From Litorivicinus lipolyticus (GTDB taxonomy: Bacteria > Pseudomonadota > Gammaproteobacteria > Pseudomonadales > Litorivicinaceae): a DNA stretch of 64,000 bases. Every line of letters begins with the position of its first letter. Position 1 is the stretch's first letter. Positions 24,356 through 33,720 of this stretch are shown in pieces. The notes beneath the pieces are model-generated. The model was not told the DNA's origin. It worked only from the letters and a program-made list of their open reading frames with translations, and did not search any database. Both the position numbers and the translations under genes were made by a program. The stretch covers positions 310,001 through 374,000 of the forward strand of contig NZ_CP045871.1 in the NCBI RefSeq assembly GCF_009650135.1, written 5' to 3'.

Positions 24356-24451
24356 GGTGTCTCTCAATTAAATCAAGCGGATGTGCCCGCAACAGACACT
24401 AGAGTGTAGCCTGTCGCGACTGATTTAAAGTTAATTAAGGTAAGGCGCTAC

Positions 24452-25072
24452 ATGTTCAGTTCACAGGATGTCACGTCACTGGCTCACGAGTCGTTGTACC
24501 AAGGGTTTTTCCGCTTGGTTCGCTATCGATTGCAGCACGCGCTGTTTCAGGGCGGCACCAGCGCACCCATGGTTCGCGAGTTGCTGGTTAAAGGGACCGC
24601 TGTAGCGGTGCTGCCATGGGACCCGGTCAGCGATCGCATTGCTTTGGTTGAGCAATTCAGGGTCGGTGCCTGGGCTGCCGGCGACGCGAACCCTTGGTTG
24701 CTCGAAGTGGTGGCTGGCATGGCGGACAAGCCCGGCGAATCACTCGAATCCGTGGCCCATCGGGAGTTGGCAGAGGAAGCCGGCATTACGGCCGACAAGC
24801 TGACTTATCTTTACCATTATTACCCTTCCCCGGGTGGTTCGGACGAACAGATCGCGCTGTTCGTGGCCGAGGCCGATTTGTCGGCGCTGACGGACTTTCA
24901 TGGGGTCGAAGATGAGCACGAGGATATCCGCCTGCACGGCTTTGATCGCAGTCAAGTGCCGGCCCTGGAAGCCGCCGGTCGGATCAATAACGCGGCGACT
25001 CTGCTAAGCTTGATGTGGCTCGAACGAGAATTGTCGGGTCGACATCGTGCGCTTAAACAGGACGAATCATGA
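24452..25072 (+). CDS. nudF: ADP-ribose pyrophosphatase (Nudix)
   Basis: Hydrolyses ADP-ribose to AMP and ribose 5-phosphate, keeping free ADP-ribose low. The Nudix box is GMADKPGE followed by SVAHRELAEEAGI, with REx2EE metal ligands complete; one extra residue sits between the first Gly and Glu compared with the strict pattern. Length 206 residues. It is divergent from the tolC-like gene and overlaps yqiB by 4 bases, as in the E. coli tolC/nudF-yqiB locus. Confidence 0.93.
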   Translation: MFSSQDVTSLAHESLYQGFFRLVRYRLQHALFQGGTSAPMVRELLVKGTAVAVLPWDPVSDRIALVEQFRVGAWAAGDANPWLLEVVAGMADKPGESLESVAHRELAEEAGITADKLTYLYHYYPSPGGSDEQIALFVAEADLSALTDFHGVEDEHEDIRLHGFDRSQVPALEAAGRINNAATLLSLMWLERELSGRHRALKQDES

Positions 25073-25545
25073 CCGCCACCCGTGGAACTGGCAGCTGTTG
25101 GCTGCCGGTCCGAAAAAACCGAAAGTTTGTTCCGAACTTGGCCGCCCAACAGGCCGAATCGGCCAGCAATTACCTGTTGCTGAAACGGCTGCTGGCGCTG
25201 ATTGAGTCGCCCAGCGGTGGCATTTTTGGCGTCCCCGAACAGGGCCGCATTGTGATCACTGAAACCGAGCGCTCGGCCTACACCAGCTTCATCACGTTGG
25301 CGCCGCTGGACCGCTTTGACTGGCTTCAGGTGCCCCAGCTCGATGTGCGCATGTACCACGACGCGAAAATGGCCGAGGTCGCCAGTATCAATGGCTTTCG
25401 CCCGATCAAAGGCAGCCACCGTGCGGCCACGGATCACGGCCTGCACATCGATGAAAAACAGCAAATTAACCGGCACCTGGGCGAGTGGCTGCGCTACTGC
25501 CTGAGCCACGGTTTGGCGGTCGACCCCACCCAGGCCCGCGGCTGA
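25069..25545 (+). CDS. yqiB: DUF1249 protein YqiB
   Basis: A 158-residue cytosolic protein of the DUF1249 family, function unknown. It is conserved next to nudF in gammaproteobacteria. Family features are the YLLLKRLLALIES helix, the TSFITLAPLDRF strand, the LDVRMYHDAKMAEV core and the C-terminal EKQQINRHLGEWL. Overlaps nudF by ATGA; the next gene starts one base after its stop, so it is part of a tight operon. Confidence 0.9.
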   Translation: MTATRGTGSCWLPVRKNRKFVPNLAAQQAESASNYLLLKRLLALIESPSGGIFGVPEQGRIVITETERSAYTSFITLAPLDRFDWLQVPQLDVRMYHDAKMAEVASINGFRPIKGSHRAATDHGLHIDEKQQINRHLGEWLRYCLSHGLAVDPTQARG

Positions 25546-25546
25546 G

Positions 25547-27262
25547 GTGGCGTTCCCGCGCGCTTGGCTGATTGCGATCACCGCACTGGTGGCGCTGGTC
25601 GGGTTGCAGATTAACCTGCCCAACCTGGGCAATAACCTGATACCGCGCAACTTTGTGGCCTGGGCGGGCTTGGTGTTGTCCGCCACCGGCGTGATGGCGT
25701 GGCGCTTGCGCCAAGGCAGCATGCGCTGGCCGCGGCTGGGGGTGTTGTGGCTGGTGCCGCCGATTGCGGTGCTGGTGCATGCGTTTTGGGTGCCGGCCGC
25801 TATCGGCCACTACCCCTTGACTGCCGCCGGGATGCTGTTGGGGTTTGCGTTTTGGATCTGGGCACTGGGCCAGGTCGACTTTGAGGCGCGCGATTGGTAC
25901 GCCCTGGCCAAGCTAATTTGGGTTGGGGTGGTCGTGCTGGTGGTGCTGGCGCTGCCGACCCCGAACTACCTCAACCTGCCGTCGTTACTGGACAACCTGT
26001 GGCTGGTGTTACGCCTGCCGGAGGGCGGTTTCCAGCAGCGCAATGTGTTCGCCAGTTTCGTCGCGGCGGCACTGATCTGGGTGTGGTTGCTGCGCCTTAA
26101 AGTGGCGCCGGATTCGACCGCATTGGGGCGCTTTGGCTTTTATTTCAGTGTATTTTTGTGTGCCTGCGTGGTCTGGTTTTCCGGGTCGCGCACCGGCAGC
26201 GTCGCCCTGATGATCAGTTTTGTCGGCGCTGTGTTTTATGGCTGGCGCCTGGGCGCCGCGCGCCGAGAGCTGGTGTGGGCGGTGGCCGCGGTGGCGGCGG
26301 CTTTTTTGCTGTCGGTGTATTCGCCCTTTGGTGACCTGAACGAACGCATTGCCGACTTACAGTCCGGCAGCAGTACCCGAACACGCCTTAGTATGTGGCA
26401 GGTCAGTGCCGCGGTCGGCGCCAATTCGCCCTGGTTTGGACACGGCCTGGGCAGCTTTACCGCGGCCTTTCATCCGGAGTTCGTGCGCCAAGTGCTGGCC
26501 GGCGAGACGCTGTCGTATGTTAATTTTCTAAATCATCCGCACAACGAAACCCTGCTGTGGTGGGTCGAAACCGGGGCCTATGGGCTGGTCTTTGTGATCC
26601 TGCCGTGGGTGATTGCGTTGGCCGCAATCGGGCTGTGGCGCAATCCCTTGTGGTTGCCGTTTGGCCTGACGTTGTTGCCGATCGCGATGCACACGCAGAC
26701 CGAGTTTCCGCTGCATGCCTCGGGCGCGCATTGGTGGTTGGCCGGTTTAATTGTGGCCAGCTTTGCGCCGTCAACGGCTTGGACAACCCATGCCTTGAAT
26801 GCGCGCCGAGCCTGGTCCGGCGTGGTGGTGGTGCTGGGCGGGTGGGTGACGGTGGTGTTGTTGCATGCGGGCTGGGTCAGCTACCTCGCCTGGCAAAACG
26901 GCAAGCGCGTGTCGCTGACTGCCGCCGCTTACGTCGATGCGCGGCAACAGGACCCGGAACTGAATCATTGGGCGTTGGGCGGCCAGTCGACGGATTTTTG
27001 GCTATTGTCGTTGATGCGCCTCGGCTTACAGGAAGGCAATTTGCCGCTGGTGCGTCAATTGTTGCCCAAATTACAAGCCATGCAGATGCGTTGGCAGGGG
27101 CCGCAGGTGTGGACGACTTTGGCGTTGGCCTATCGAGGCTTGGGTGAGGATGAACTGTTGGCGGCGCATATGGCCTGGGTGGAGGCGCTGAGCCGGTCGC
27201 ATGCGGACCGGCTGCGGGCCAACCTGGAGCGGCTTAATTCAGACGCATCACCAGACCTTTAA
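25547..27262 (+). CDS. PglL/Wzy-type O-oligosaccharyltransferase or O-antigen ligase-like membrane protein
   Basis: A 571-residue polytopic membrane protein with about 11-12 spans, then a soluble C-terminal part of about 130 residues. Two family hallmarks are visible: GGFQQRNVFASF (about 160-171), and LNHPHNETLLWWVETG near 325, the periplasmic loop with the catalytic histidine in Wzy/WaaL/PglL enzymes. The C-terminal helical region resembles the PglL extension. PglL moves lipid-linked glycans onto proteins in the periplasm, often type IV pilins; no pilin or glycan genes are in the window. The start is GTG one base after yqiB. It overlaps the convergent rlmI by 29 bases. Confidence 0.8.
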   Translation: MAFPRAWLIAITALVALVGLQINLPNLGNNLIPRNFVAWAGLVLSATGVMAWRLRQGSMRWPRLGVLWLVPPIAVLVHAFWVPAAIGHYPLTAAGMLLGFAFWIWALGQVDFEARDWYALAKLIWVGVVVLVVLALPTPNYLNLPSLLDNLWLVLRLPEGGFQQRNVFASFVAAALIWVWLLRLKVAPDSTALGRFGFYFSVFLCACVVWFSGSRTGSVALMISFVGAVFYGWRLGAARRELVWAVAAVAAAFLLSVYSPFGDLNERIADLQSGSSTRTRLSMWQVSAAVGANSPWFGHGLGSFTAAFHPEFVRQVLAGETLSYVNFLNHPHNETLLWWVETGAYGLVFVILPWVIALAAIGLWRNPLWLPFGLTLLPIAMHTQTEFPLHASGAHWWLAGLIVASFAPSTAWTTHALNARRAWSGVVVVLGGWVTVVLLHAGWVSYLAWQNGKRVSLTAAAYVDARQQDPELNHWALGGQSTDFWLLSLMRLGLQEGNLPLVRQLLPKLQAMQMRWQGPQVWTTLALAYRGLGEDELLAAHMAWVEALSRSHADRLRANLERLNSDASPDL

Positions 27263-28415
27263 GGTACTGGCTTTCAGGCAATTGCGGCATGGCCGGGTGA
27301 TCGGCCGCGGCGCTGAGTTTGAACAGGATCTGGCCGGTTCGCTTGGCGTCGGTCAGGCCACGTGCGACCTGCTCGATCAGCGCGTCCAGTGTGACGTGGT
27401 GACTGCATGAGTGAATCACCAAGAAGCCGCCGGGCGCGGTGATCTCAGCACCCATGCGGGTCATTTTTCGGTACCCGCGCAGGCCCTGGCCCAGGGTCTT
27501 TTTGGCCTTGGCAAAGGCCGGCGGATCCAGGTTGACCAAGTCATAGGTTTCTTTGTTGATGCCGGCTCGTTCCAACACGTTAAAGACGTCGGCTTTGATC
27601 CATTCGATACTGACATCATTCAAGCCGGCGCTTTGCTCGGCCAATTCCAAGGCCGGCGCGCTACGGTCGACACCGGTGACGCGGGCGCCCATGGCTGCCA
27701 TCGCGACTGAAAATCCGCCGGCGTAACAGTAACCGTCAAATACCGTGGGTGACTCAAAGCGCTCGATCAGGCCAGCCAGCAGGGCGCGGGCGTCGCGCTG
27801 GTCGTAAAACCAGCCAGTTTTTTGGCCACTGGTTAGGGTGGTTACAAAACGCAGGCCGTTTTCTTCGAGCGTGATTGCTTCGCCGTCGCCACGCAAGGTT
27901 TCGACCGTGTCGGACAAGCCTTCGTGAACACGCTGGGGCGTGTCGCCGCGCAAAATAATGGTTTTCAATTCGACCAGACGGTCCATCGCTTCCAGCAAAG
28001 GCGCCCGCAAGGCTTCGATGCCGGCGGTGTTGATTTGCAGACTGACGGCGTCGCCATACAGGTCGGCAATCAGGCCGGGGATGCCGTCCGCTTCGGAGTG
28101 GATCCAACGGTAATAGCCGCCTGGGTAGACCACTTCACGGGTTTCCATGGCGCGTGCCAACTTGGCCTCGAACCAGTCGACATCAATGACCGCTTCGGGG
28201 TTGGTGTCCAACAGGCGAAAGGCGATCAGCGCGTGGCGGTTGTAGGTTCCCATGCCCAGCAGCTCGCCCTTTTCGGTTTGAAGTTGGCACAGGGTGCCGG
28301 GCTCGAGGGTTTTGTTTTCCGCCAGCGCGCGAATTTCATTGCTGAACACCCAGGGGTAGCCCAAGCGGATGCGGCGGTCGGTTCCGGGGTTCAAAGTCAG
28401 TGTAGGGCGGGTCAT
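27234..28415 (-). CDS. rlmI: 23S rRNA (cytosine-C5)-methyltransferase RlmI family
   Basis: 393 residues: an N-terminal PUA domain (GTDRRIRLGYPWVFSNEI), an RlmI-type beta domain and a Rossmann SAM methyltransferase domain with DGYCYAGGFSVAMAAMGA as motif I, NLDPPAFAK as motif IV and SCSHHV as motif VI. RlmI methylates C1962 of 23S rRNA. The ATG was chosen because AAAGGA lies at proper spacing; two upstream in-frame starts lack that. It sits divergent to parE. Confidence 0.9.
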   Translation of the reverse strand: MTRPTLTLNPGTDRRIRLGYPWVFSNEIRALAENKTLEPGTLCQLQTEKGELLGMGTYNRHALIAFRLLDTNPEAVIDVDWFEAKLARAMETREVVYPGGYYRWIHSEADGIPGLIADLYGDAVSLQINTAGIEALRAPLLEAMDRLVELKTIILRGDTPQRVHEGLSDTVETLRGDGEAITLEENGLRFVTTLTSGQKTGWFYDQRDARALLAGLIERFESPTVFDGYCYAGGFSVAMAAMGARVTGVDRSAPALELAEQSAGLNDVSIEWIKADVFNVLERAGINKETYDLVNLDPPAFAKAKKTLGQGLRGYRKMTRMGAEITAPGGFLVIHSCSHHVTLDALIEQVARGLTDAKRTGQILFKLSAAADHPAMPQLPESQYLKGLVMRLN

Positions 28416-28512
28416 GGTCATTCCTTTAAGTAATGGCACAGGATACTGACTGCACGGAGCTGTGGCGAGTCCGATCTGGCGTCGGCATACTGTAGTTGCA
28501 AAGGAGATAACA

Positions 28513-30402
28513 TTGACGACCTATAACGCCGAGAGCATCGAAGTCCTAAGTGGCCTGGAACCGGTTCGCCGCCGTCCCGGTATGTACACCGACACCACGC
28601 GCCCCAACCACCTGGTGCAAGAAGTTGTCGATAACTCCGTGGACGAGGCCATGGCGGGCCATGCCGACCGTATCGAGATTGTGTTAGCGGCCGACGGCAG
28701 CGTTCGCGTTACCGATAATGGCCGTGGCATGCCGGTTGATATTCACCCCGAGCACGGCGTGCCGGGCATCGAGTTGATTCTGACGCGATTGCACGCGGGC
28801 GGTAAGTTCTCCGGTAAAAACTATAAATTCTCCGGCGGTTTGCACGGCGTCGGCGTCAGCGTGGTCAATGCGCTGTCGACGCGGGTCGAAGTGCAGGTCA
28901 AAAAAGATGGCAACCTTTATCAAATGGGGTTCGCCAACGGCAACGTGGTCGAGCCGCTGGCGATCGTCGATTCGGTGGCCAAGCGCGCTCGTGGCACGGT
29001 GGTGACCTTTTGGCCGGATGTCAGCTTTTTTGACTCGCCCAACTACGCGATCAAATCGCTGAAGCACTTGCTGCGCGCCAAGGCGGTGCTGTGTCCGGGC
29101 CTGACCATTGATTTCAAATCCGAATCAAAGCCGGATGACAATGAAGTCTGGTGCTTTCAAAGCGGCCTGCTGGAATATCTCAGCGAAGCACTCGGTGACC
29201 AGTACATTGTCCCTGAGGCACCATTCGTCGGTCAGTTCGAAGGCAAAGAAGAAGCCGTCGATTGGGCCCTGACGTGGCTGCCCGAAGGCGGCGACTACGT
29301 CACCGAATCCTACGTTAACCTGGTGCCGACGGCGCTGGGCGGCACCCACGTCAACGGCTTGCGTACCGGATTGACCGACGCGTTGCGCGAATACTGTGAA
29401 TTTCGATCCTTGTTGCCCAAGGGGTTGAAGCTGGCGCCGGAGGATTTGTGGGATCGCTGCGCCTACGTTATCAGCGTTAAAATGGACGACCCACAGTTCG
29501 CCGGTCAAACCAAGGAACGGCTGAGTTCGCGCGCGTGTGCCCCCTTTGTCAGTGGCGTCGTCAAAGACGCCTTTAGTTTGTACCTGAACACCAATCCGCA
29601 GGTCGGCGATGCGCTCGCCGAGTTGGCCATTTCGGCCGCCCAAAGCCGCCTAAAGGCGCGCAAGAAAGTGGCCCGGAAGCGCATCACCCAGGGCCCCGCG
29701 CTGCCAGGTAAGTTGGCGGACTGCTCCGGTGCCGACTCGATGAACGGTGAACTGTTCTTGGTCGAGGGTGACTCGGCCGGCGGCAGTGCCAAGCAAGCGC
29801 GCGACCGTGAGTTTCAGGCGGTGATGCCACTGCGCGGCAAAATCTTGAATACCTGGGAGGTCGATTCCAGCGAAATTTTGGCCAGCCAAGAAGTCCACGA
29901 CATCGCGGTGGCGATCGGCGTTGACCCGGCCAGCGAGAACCTCGATGGATTGCGCTACGGCAAGGTCTGTATTTTGGCCGACGCCGATTCCGATGGCGCC
30001 CATATCGCAACGCTGTTGTGCGCGCTGTTTTGCCGCCACTTCCCGGCCCTGGTTAAGGCCGGCCACGTTTACGTGGCGATGCCGCCGCTATACCGCATTG
30101 ATGCCGGCAAGGATATCTACTACGCCTTGGACGAGGATGAGCGCGTCGGTGTCATGGATCGAATCCAGGCTGAAAAGCGGACCGTTAAAATTGGTGTGAC
30201 TCGCTTCAAGGGCCTGGGCGAGATGAACCCCTTGCAGCTGCGTGAAACGGTCATGGACCGTGACACTCGACGCTTGATCCAGCTGGTCATGGACGATGAG
30301 GTCGACGCCCATGCTGGGTTGGATTTGTTGCTGTCGAAAAAGCGCTCGGCCGACCGTCGGGAGTGGCTCGAATCATCCGGGCACTTGGCGGACCTGGCGT
30401 AG
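28513..30402 (+). CDS. parE: DNA topoisomerase IV subunit B
   Basis: ATPase subunit of topoisomerase IV, which decatenates daughter chromosomes. GHKL ATPase motifs are EVVDNSVDEAMAG, DNGRGMPVD and GGLHGVGVSVVNALS. The Toprim part has VEGDSAGGSAKQARDR and DADSDGAHIATLL. The TTG start is chosen because AAGGAG lies 7 bases ahead and the resulting 629 residues match E. coli ParE; longer in-frame GTG extensions give 17 residues without homology. Unlike gyrase B there is no long insert, so ParE is favoured, and parC follows shortly. Confidence 0.96.
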   Translation: MTTYNAESIEVLSGLEPVRRRPGMYTDTTRPNHLVQEVVDNSVDEAMAGHADRIEIVLAADGSVRVTDNGRGMPVDIHPEHGVPGIELILTRLHAGGKFSGKNYKFSGGLHGVGVSVVNALSTRVEVQVKKDGNLYQMGFANGNVVEPLAIVDSVAKRARGTVVTFWPDVSFFDSPNYAIKSLKHLLRAKAVLCPGLTIDFKSESKPDDNEVWCFQSGLLEYLSEALGDQYIVPEAPFVGQFEGKEEAVDWALTWLPEGGDYVTESYVNLVPTALGGTHVNGLRTGLTDALREYCEFRSLLPKGLKLAPEDLWDRCAYVISVKMDDPQFAGQTKERLSSRACAPFVSGVVKDAFSLYLNTNPQVGDALAELAISAAQSRLKARKKVARKRITQGPALPGKLADCSGADSMNGELFLVEGDSAGGSAKQARDREFQAVMPLRGKILNTWEVDSSEILASQEVHDIAVAIGVDPASENLDGLRYGKVCILADADSDGAHIATLLCALFCRHFPALVKAGHVYVAMPPLYRIDAGKDIYYALDEDERVGVMDRIQAEKRTVKIGVTRFKGLGEMNPLQLRETVMDRDTRRLIQLVMDDEVDAHAGLDLLLSKKRSADRREWLESSGHLADLA

Positions 30403-30482
30403 TCCTAGTACGCCTTGGTACCAAAGGGAGGTGCGAGTTTCGGGTGGGCGCCTAGACTTTCGGTCAAGTCAACGGAGGCACT

Positions 30483-30635
30483 ATGCTCACTACTCAGCAA
30501 AAAGCGGTTCATCGAATGCTTGAAAAGGCTGAAGACCGCTATGGCACGAACCACCCCATATCCGAAGCGCTGCGGCGTCAGGCCGAACGTTTGAAGAAAC
30601 AAAACCACCGAGTAAACCCCGAACTGACAGACTAG
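30483..30635 (+). CDS. Small ORF of 50 residues between parE and parC, unknown function
   Basis: An ATG with GGAGG four bases ahead opens a 50-codon frame that fills most of the parE-parC gap. The peptide starts MLTTQQKAVHRMLEKAEDRY and is highly charged, mostly helical by composition (LRRQAERLKKQ), with no signal or membrane segment. I do not recognise a family. It has lower GC at third positions than parE and parC. A TTGGTACCAA palindrome lies 60 bases upstream (30415-30424). Strong ribosome site and placement make it a plausible real gene; conservation in relatives is untested. Confidence 0.6.
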   Translation: MLTTQQKAVHRMLEKAEDRYGTNHPISEALRRQAERLKKQNHRVNPELTD

Positions 30636-30676
30636 CCCTGTTCACAGTATTCTAGCTGCCTGTCTGAGGGGGGCTT

Positions 30677-32896
30677 GTGAGCACAACGATTGATTCATCC
30701 GGCGTAGAACGTCAAACCCTGCGGGATTACACCGAAAAAGCGTACCGCGACTATTCGATGTACGTGATTTTGGATCGCGCCCTGCCACACCTGGCTGACG
30801 GCTTAAAGCCGGTTCAGCGCCGTATTATTTACGCCATGAGCGAGCTGGGTCTGTCGTCACAGTCCAAGCACAAAAAATCCGCGCGTACGGTCGGTGATGT
30901 GTTGGGTAAGTTTCACCCCCACGGCGACAGTGCCTGCTACGAAGCCATGGTGCTGATGGCGCAGAGCTTTAGCTTTCGTTATCCGCTGGTTGACGGCCAA
31001 GGCAACTGGGGCTCCCCGGACGATCCAAAATCATTCGCCGCCATGCGCTACACCGAGTCGCGGCTGACGCCTTTTGCCAAAGCGCTGTTGGCTGAGTTGG
31101 GGCACGGCACGGTCGACTGGCAGCCCAACTTCGACGGGTCGCTTAACGAACCGAGCTTATTGCCCGCCCAGGTCCCCGCGGTGCTGCTCAATGGCGGCAC
31201 CGGTATTGCGGTCGGCATGGCGACCGATTTGCCGCCTCACAATCTGACGGAAGTGGTGTCGGCTGCGGTCGCGCTGCTTGAAAATCCAGGTCTGGAAGAC
31301 GATGAGCTGTACCGTCTGATTCCGGGTCCGGACTACCCGACGCCGGCGGAAATCATCACCCCGGCGCACCAGATCCGACAGATCTACGAATCCGGTCGCG
31401 GCAGCATTCGAACGCGGGCTATGTGGCACATTGAAGACGGTGAAATCGTCGTCGATACCCTGCCGTGGCAAGCGTCGCCGGCCAAGATCTTGGAACAGAT
31501 CGCAGCCCAAATGAATGCCAAAAAATTGCCGATGTTGGTCGACTTGCGCGATGAGTCGGCACACGAGACGCCGATTCGATTGGTGCTGGTGCCGCGCTCA
31601 AACCGCGTCGATTTGGACGCGGTGATGAATCACCTGTTTGCGACCACGGACTTGGAGCGTAGCTACCGCGTCAACATGAACGTGATTGGCTTGGACGGCC
31701 GTCCGCGGGTCATGAGCCTGCGTAAAATTCTGACCGACTGGCTGATCTGGCGCCGCCAAACCACGCGTCGCCGTTTGCAGCACCGCTTGGATAAGGTCAT
31801 GGACCGGCTGCACGTGCTGGACGGTTTGCTGGTTGCGTACCTGAATATTGACGAAGTCATTCGCATCATCCGCGAGGACGAGGACCCGAAACAGTCACTG
31901 ATGGACAGCTTTGGGCTGTCGGTCATTCAAGCCGACGCCATTTTGGATCTGAAGTTGCGCCACTTGGCGCGCCTAGAAGAGATGAAAATCACCACCGAGC
32001 AGTCGGCCTTGGATGACGAGCGCAACCGCCTGGAGGCCCTTTTGGGGTCGGAGCGTCGCCTCGGCACGCTGATGAAAAAGGAGCTGCTGGCCTGTGTCGA
32101 TGCATACGGCGACGAGCGCCGTTGCCGACTGGTAGAGCGCAGCGAAGCCCGTGCCTTGCGCACCGAAGAGTTGATGCCGTCCGAACCGATCACCGCGGTA
32201 TTGTCCGAACAGGGCTGGGTGCGTGCGGCAAAAGGCGGCGACATCGATGGCGCCAGCCTCAATTACAAGTCCGGTGATGGCTTTCAGCACCAGTGCTCGG
32301 GCAAGTCCAACATGCAGTTGGCGATTTTGGATTCAACCGGCCGCAGTTACAGCATCCCGGCGCATGGGTTACCCAGCGCGCGTGGCCAGGGCGAACCACT
32401 GACGGGCAAGGTTAGTCCGCCGCCAGGGGCGCGCTTTGTCGCACTGGCGTTGGCGGACAATGACCAGCGATGGTTGTTGGCATCCAAAGCTGGATTCGGT
32501 TTCGTGACCACGCATGAACAGCTGCTGTCGCGCCACAAAGCGGGTAAGACGCTGTTTACCTTGCCGGAGGGCATTGCGCCTTTCGCACCGGTCCCGGCAC
32601 AGCTCGAAGGCTGGGTCGCGGTCGCTACCAGCGACGGCTACCTCTTGGTGTTCGACATCATGGAGCTGCCGGAACTGAGCCGGGGTAAGGGCAACAAGCT
32701 GGTCAAGTTGGCCAATGGCGCCGCCGTGGTGAGTGTGGCTTTCTTGGCCGGTGAACACAATTTAGTTATCACCGCCGGCAAGCGCAGCATGACCCTGCGC
32801 CCGGGTGACTGGGAGGCCTATCAAGGCCTTCGCGGTCGCCGTGGCACGCAATTGCCGCGTGGTTTACAGCGCGTTGACCAGTTGGGAGTCGAGTAA
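30677..32896 (+). CDS. parC: DNA topoisomerase IV subunit A
   Basis: DNA-cleaving subunit of topoisomerase IV. At 739 residues it is the usual ParC size, shorter than GyrA. The catalytic tyrosine is in [10 protein letters not shown] near residue 120, the quinolone-region helix is [15 protein letters not shown] near 75-90, and the ParC C-terminal beta-pinwheel is short and lacks a GyrA box. The start is GTG with GAGGGGGG before it. The stop shares bases with the serB start (TAATG), so serB is coupled. Confidence 0.96.
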   Translation: MSTTIDSSGVERQTLRDYTEKAYRDYSMYVILDRALPHLADGLKPVQRRIIYAMSELGLSSQSKHKKSARTVGDVLGKFHPHGDSACYEAMVLMAQSFSFRYPLVDGQGNWGSPDDPKSFAAMRYTESRLTPFAKALLAELGHGTVDWQPNFDGSLNEPSLLPAQVPAVLLNGGTGIAVGMATDLPPHNLTEVVSAAVALLENPGLEDDELYRLIPGPDYPTPAEIITPAHQIRQIYESGRGSIRTRAMWHIEDGEIVVDTLPWQASPAKILEQIAAQMNAKKLPMLVDLRDESAHETPIRLVLVPRSNRVDLDAVMNHLFATTDLERSYRVNMNVIGLDGRPRVMSLRKILTDWLIWRRQTTRRRLQHRLDKVMDRLHVLDGLLVAYLNIDEVIRIIREDEDPKQSLMDSFGLSVIQADAILDLKLRHLARLEEMKITTEQSALDDERNRLEALLGSERRLGTLMKKELLACVDAYGDERRCRLVERSEARALRTEELMPSEPITAVLSEQGWVRAAKGGDIDGASLNYKSGDGFQHQCSGKSNMQLAILDSTGRSYSIPAHGLPSARGQGEPLTGKVSPPPGARFVALALADNDQRWLLASKAGFGFVTTHEQLLSRHKAGKTLFTLPEGIAPFAPVPAQLEGWVAVATSDGYLLVFDIMELPELSRGKGNKLVKLANGAAVVSVAFLAGEHNLVITAGKRSMTLRPGDWEAYQGLRGRRGTQLPRGLQRVDQLGVE

Positions 32897-33717
32897 TGCA
32901 GTTAGTGGTATCGGCCAATTTGAGTGCCGAAATGGCGGCCAACCCGGGGGTTCAGTTTCAGCCGCTGGAGGCCGATCCGGCGCTGGCGCACCAGGCGGCC
33001 TACACCGAGCATGACGACCAACTGGCGTTGACGCATGCCGAGTGCTTTCGACTGACCCGCGCCCAGGCGACGACGCCTGTGCGGTTGGCGCTGTTTGATA
33101 TGGACTCGACGCTGATCCCGTTTGAGTGCATTGACGAGTTGGCGGTTGAAGCCGGCGTGGGTGAGCGCGTGGCCGCCGTGACGGAGCGCGCGATGGCCGG
33201 CGAATTGGACTTTGTCGCCAGTTTTCGTGAACGCCTAGGCTGTATCGCCGGGCTGGATGTGGCGGCAGTGGCGCGTATTAACGCGCGTTTGACGCTGATG
33301 GACGGGGCCGCGGCCTTGATGGCGGAAGCCCGCGCACGGGGCATTAAAACGGCGCTGGTGTCGGGCGGATTCGAGCCCTTTGCCGGGCCGATCGCCGCGC
33401 GCTTAGGCATGGATGAATTTCATTCGAACGTGCTGGACGCCACTGACGGCGCGCTGACGGGATTGGCGGTTGGGCATATCGTTGATGCCACGCGCAAAGC
33501 CGAGATATTGAGCGACATGGCTCAGTCCATGGGTCTTGAGCGTGATCAGGTCATGGCGGTGGGCGACGGCTCCAACGATTTAAAAATGATTGCCTTGGCC
33601 GGCAAAGGCGTGGCGTTCCGGGCTAAGCCCGCGGTGCGCAAGGCGGCGCCGCTTGCGGTCAATAGCCTGGGGCTGGACGCGTTGATCTGGTTGTGGCGTT
33701 GGGCGGATGCACTCTAG
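32896..33717 (+). CDS. serB: Phosphoserine phosphatase
   Basis: Last step of serine synthesis. HAD motifs: FDMDSTLIPFE (nucleophile Asp and general acid Asp, about residue 67), SGGFEPFAGPIA (motif II) and AVGDGSNDLKMI (motif IV). The substrate helices ECIDELAVEAGVGERVA are typical of SerB. Length 273 residues. The N-terminal 60 residues are short and show no clear ACT domain, unlike pseudomonad SerB, which carries ACT domains. Translationally coupled to parC, a common link in gammaproteobacteria. Confidence 0.93.
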   Translation: MQLVVSANLSAEMAANPGVQFQPLEADPALAHQAAYTEHDDQLALTHAECFRLTRAQATTPVRLALFDMDSTLIPFECIDELAVEAGVGERVAAVTERAMAGELDFVASFRERLGCIAGLDVAAVARINARLTLMDGAAALMAEARARGIKTALVSGGFEPFAGPIAARLGMDEFHSNVLDATDGALTGLAVGHIVDATRKAEILSDMAQSMGLERDQVMAVGDGSNDLKMIALAGKGVAFRAKPAVRKAAPLAVNSLGLDALIWLWRWADAL

Positions 33718-33720
33718 CCG

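Noticed and set aside
30415..30424. TTGGTACCAA palindrome after parE as an operator
   Set aside because: A single 10-base palindrome without a promoter next to it can occur by chance; noted only within the small-ORF entry.
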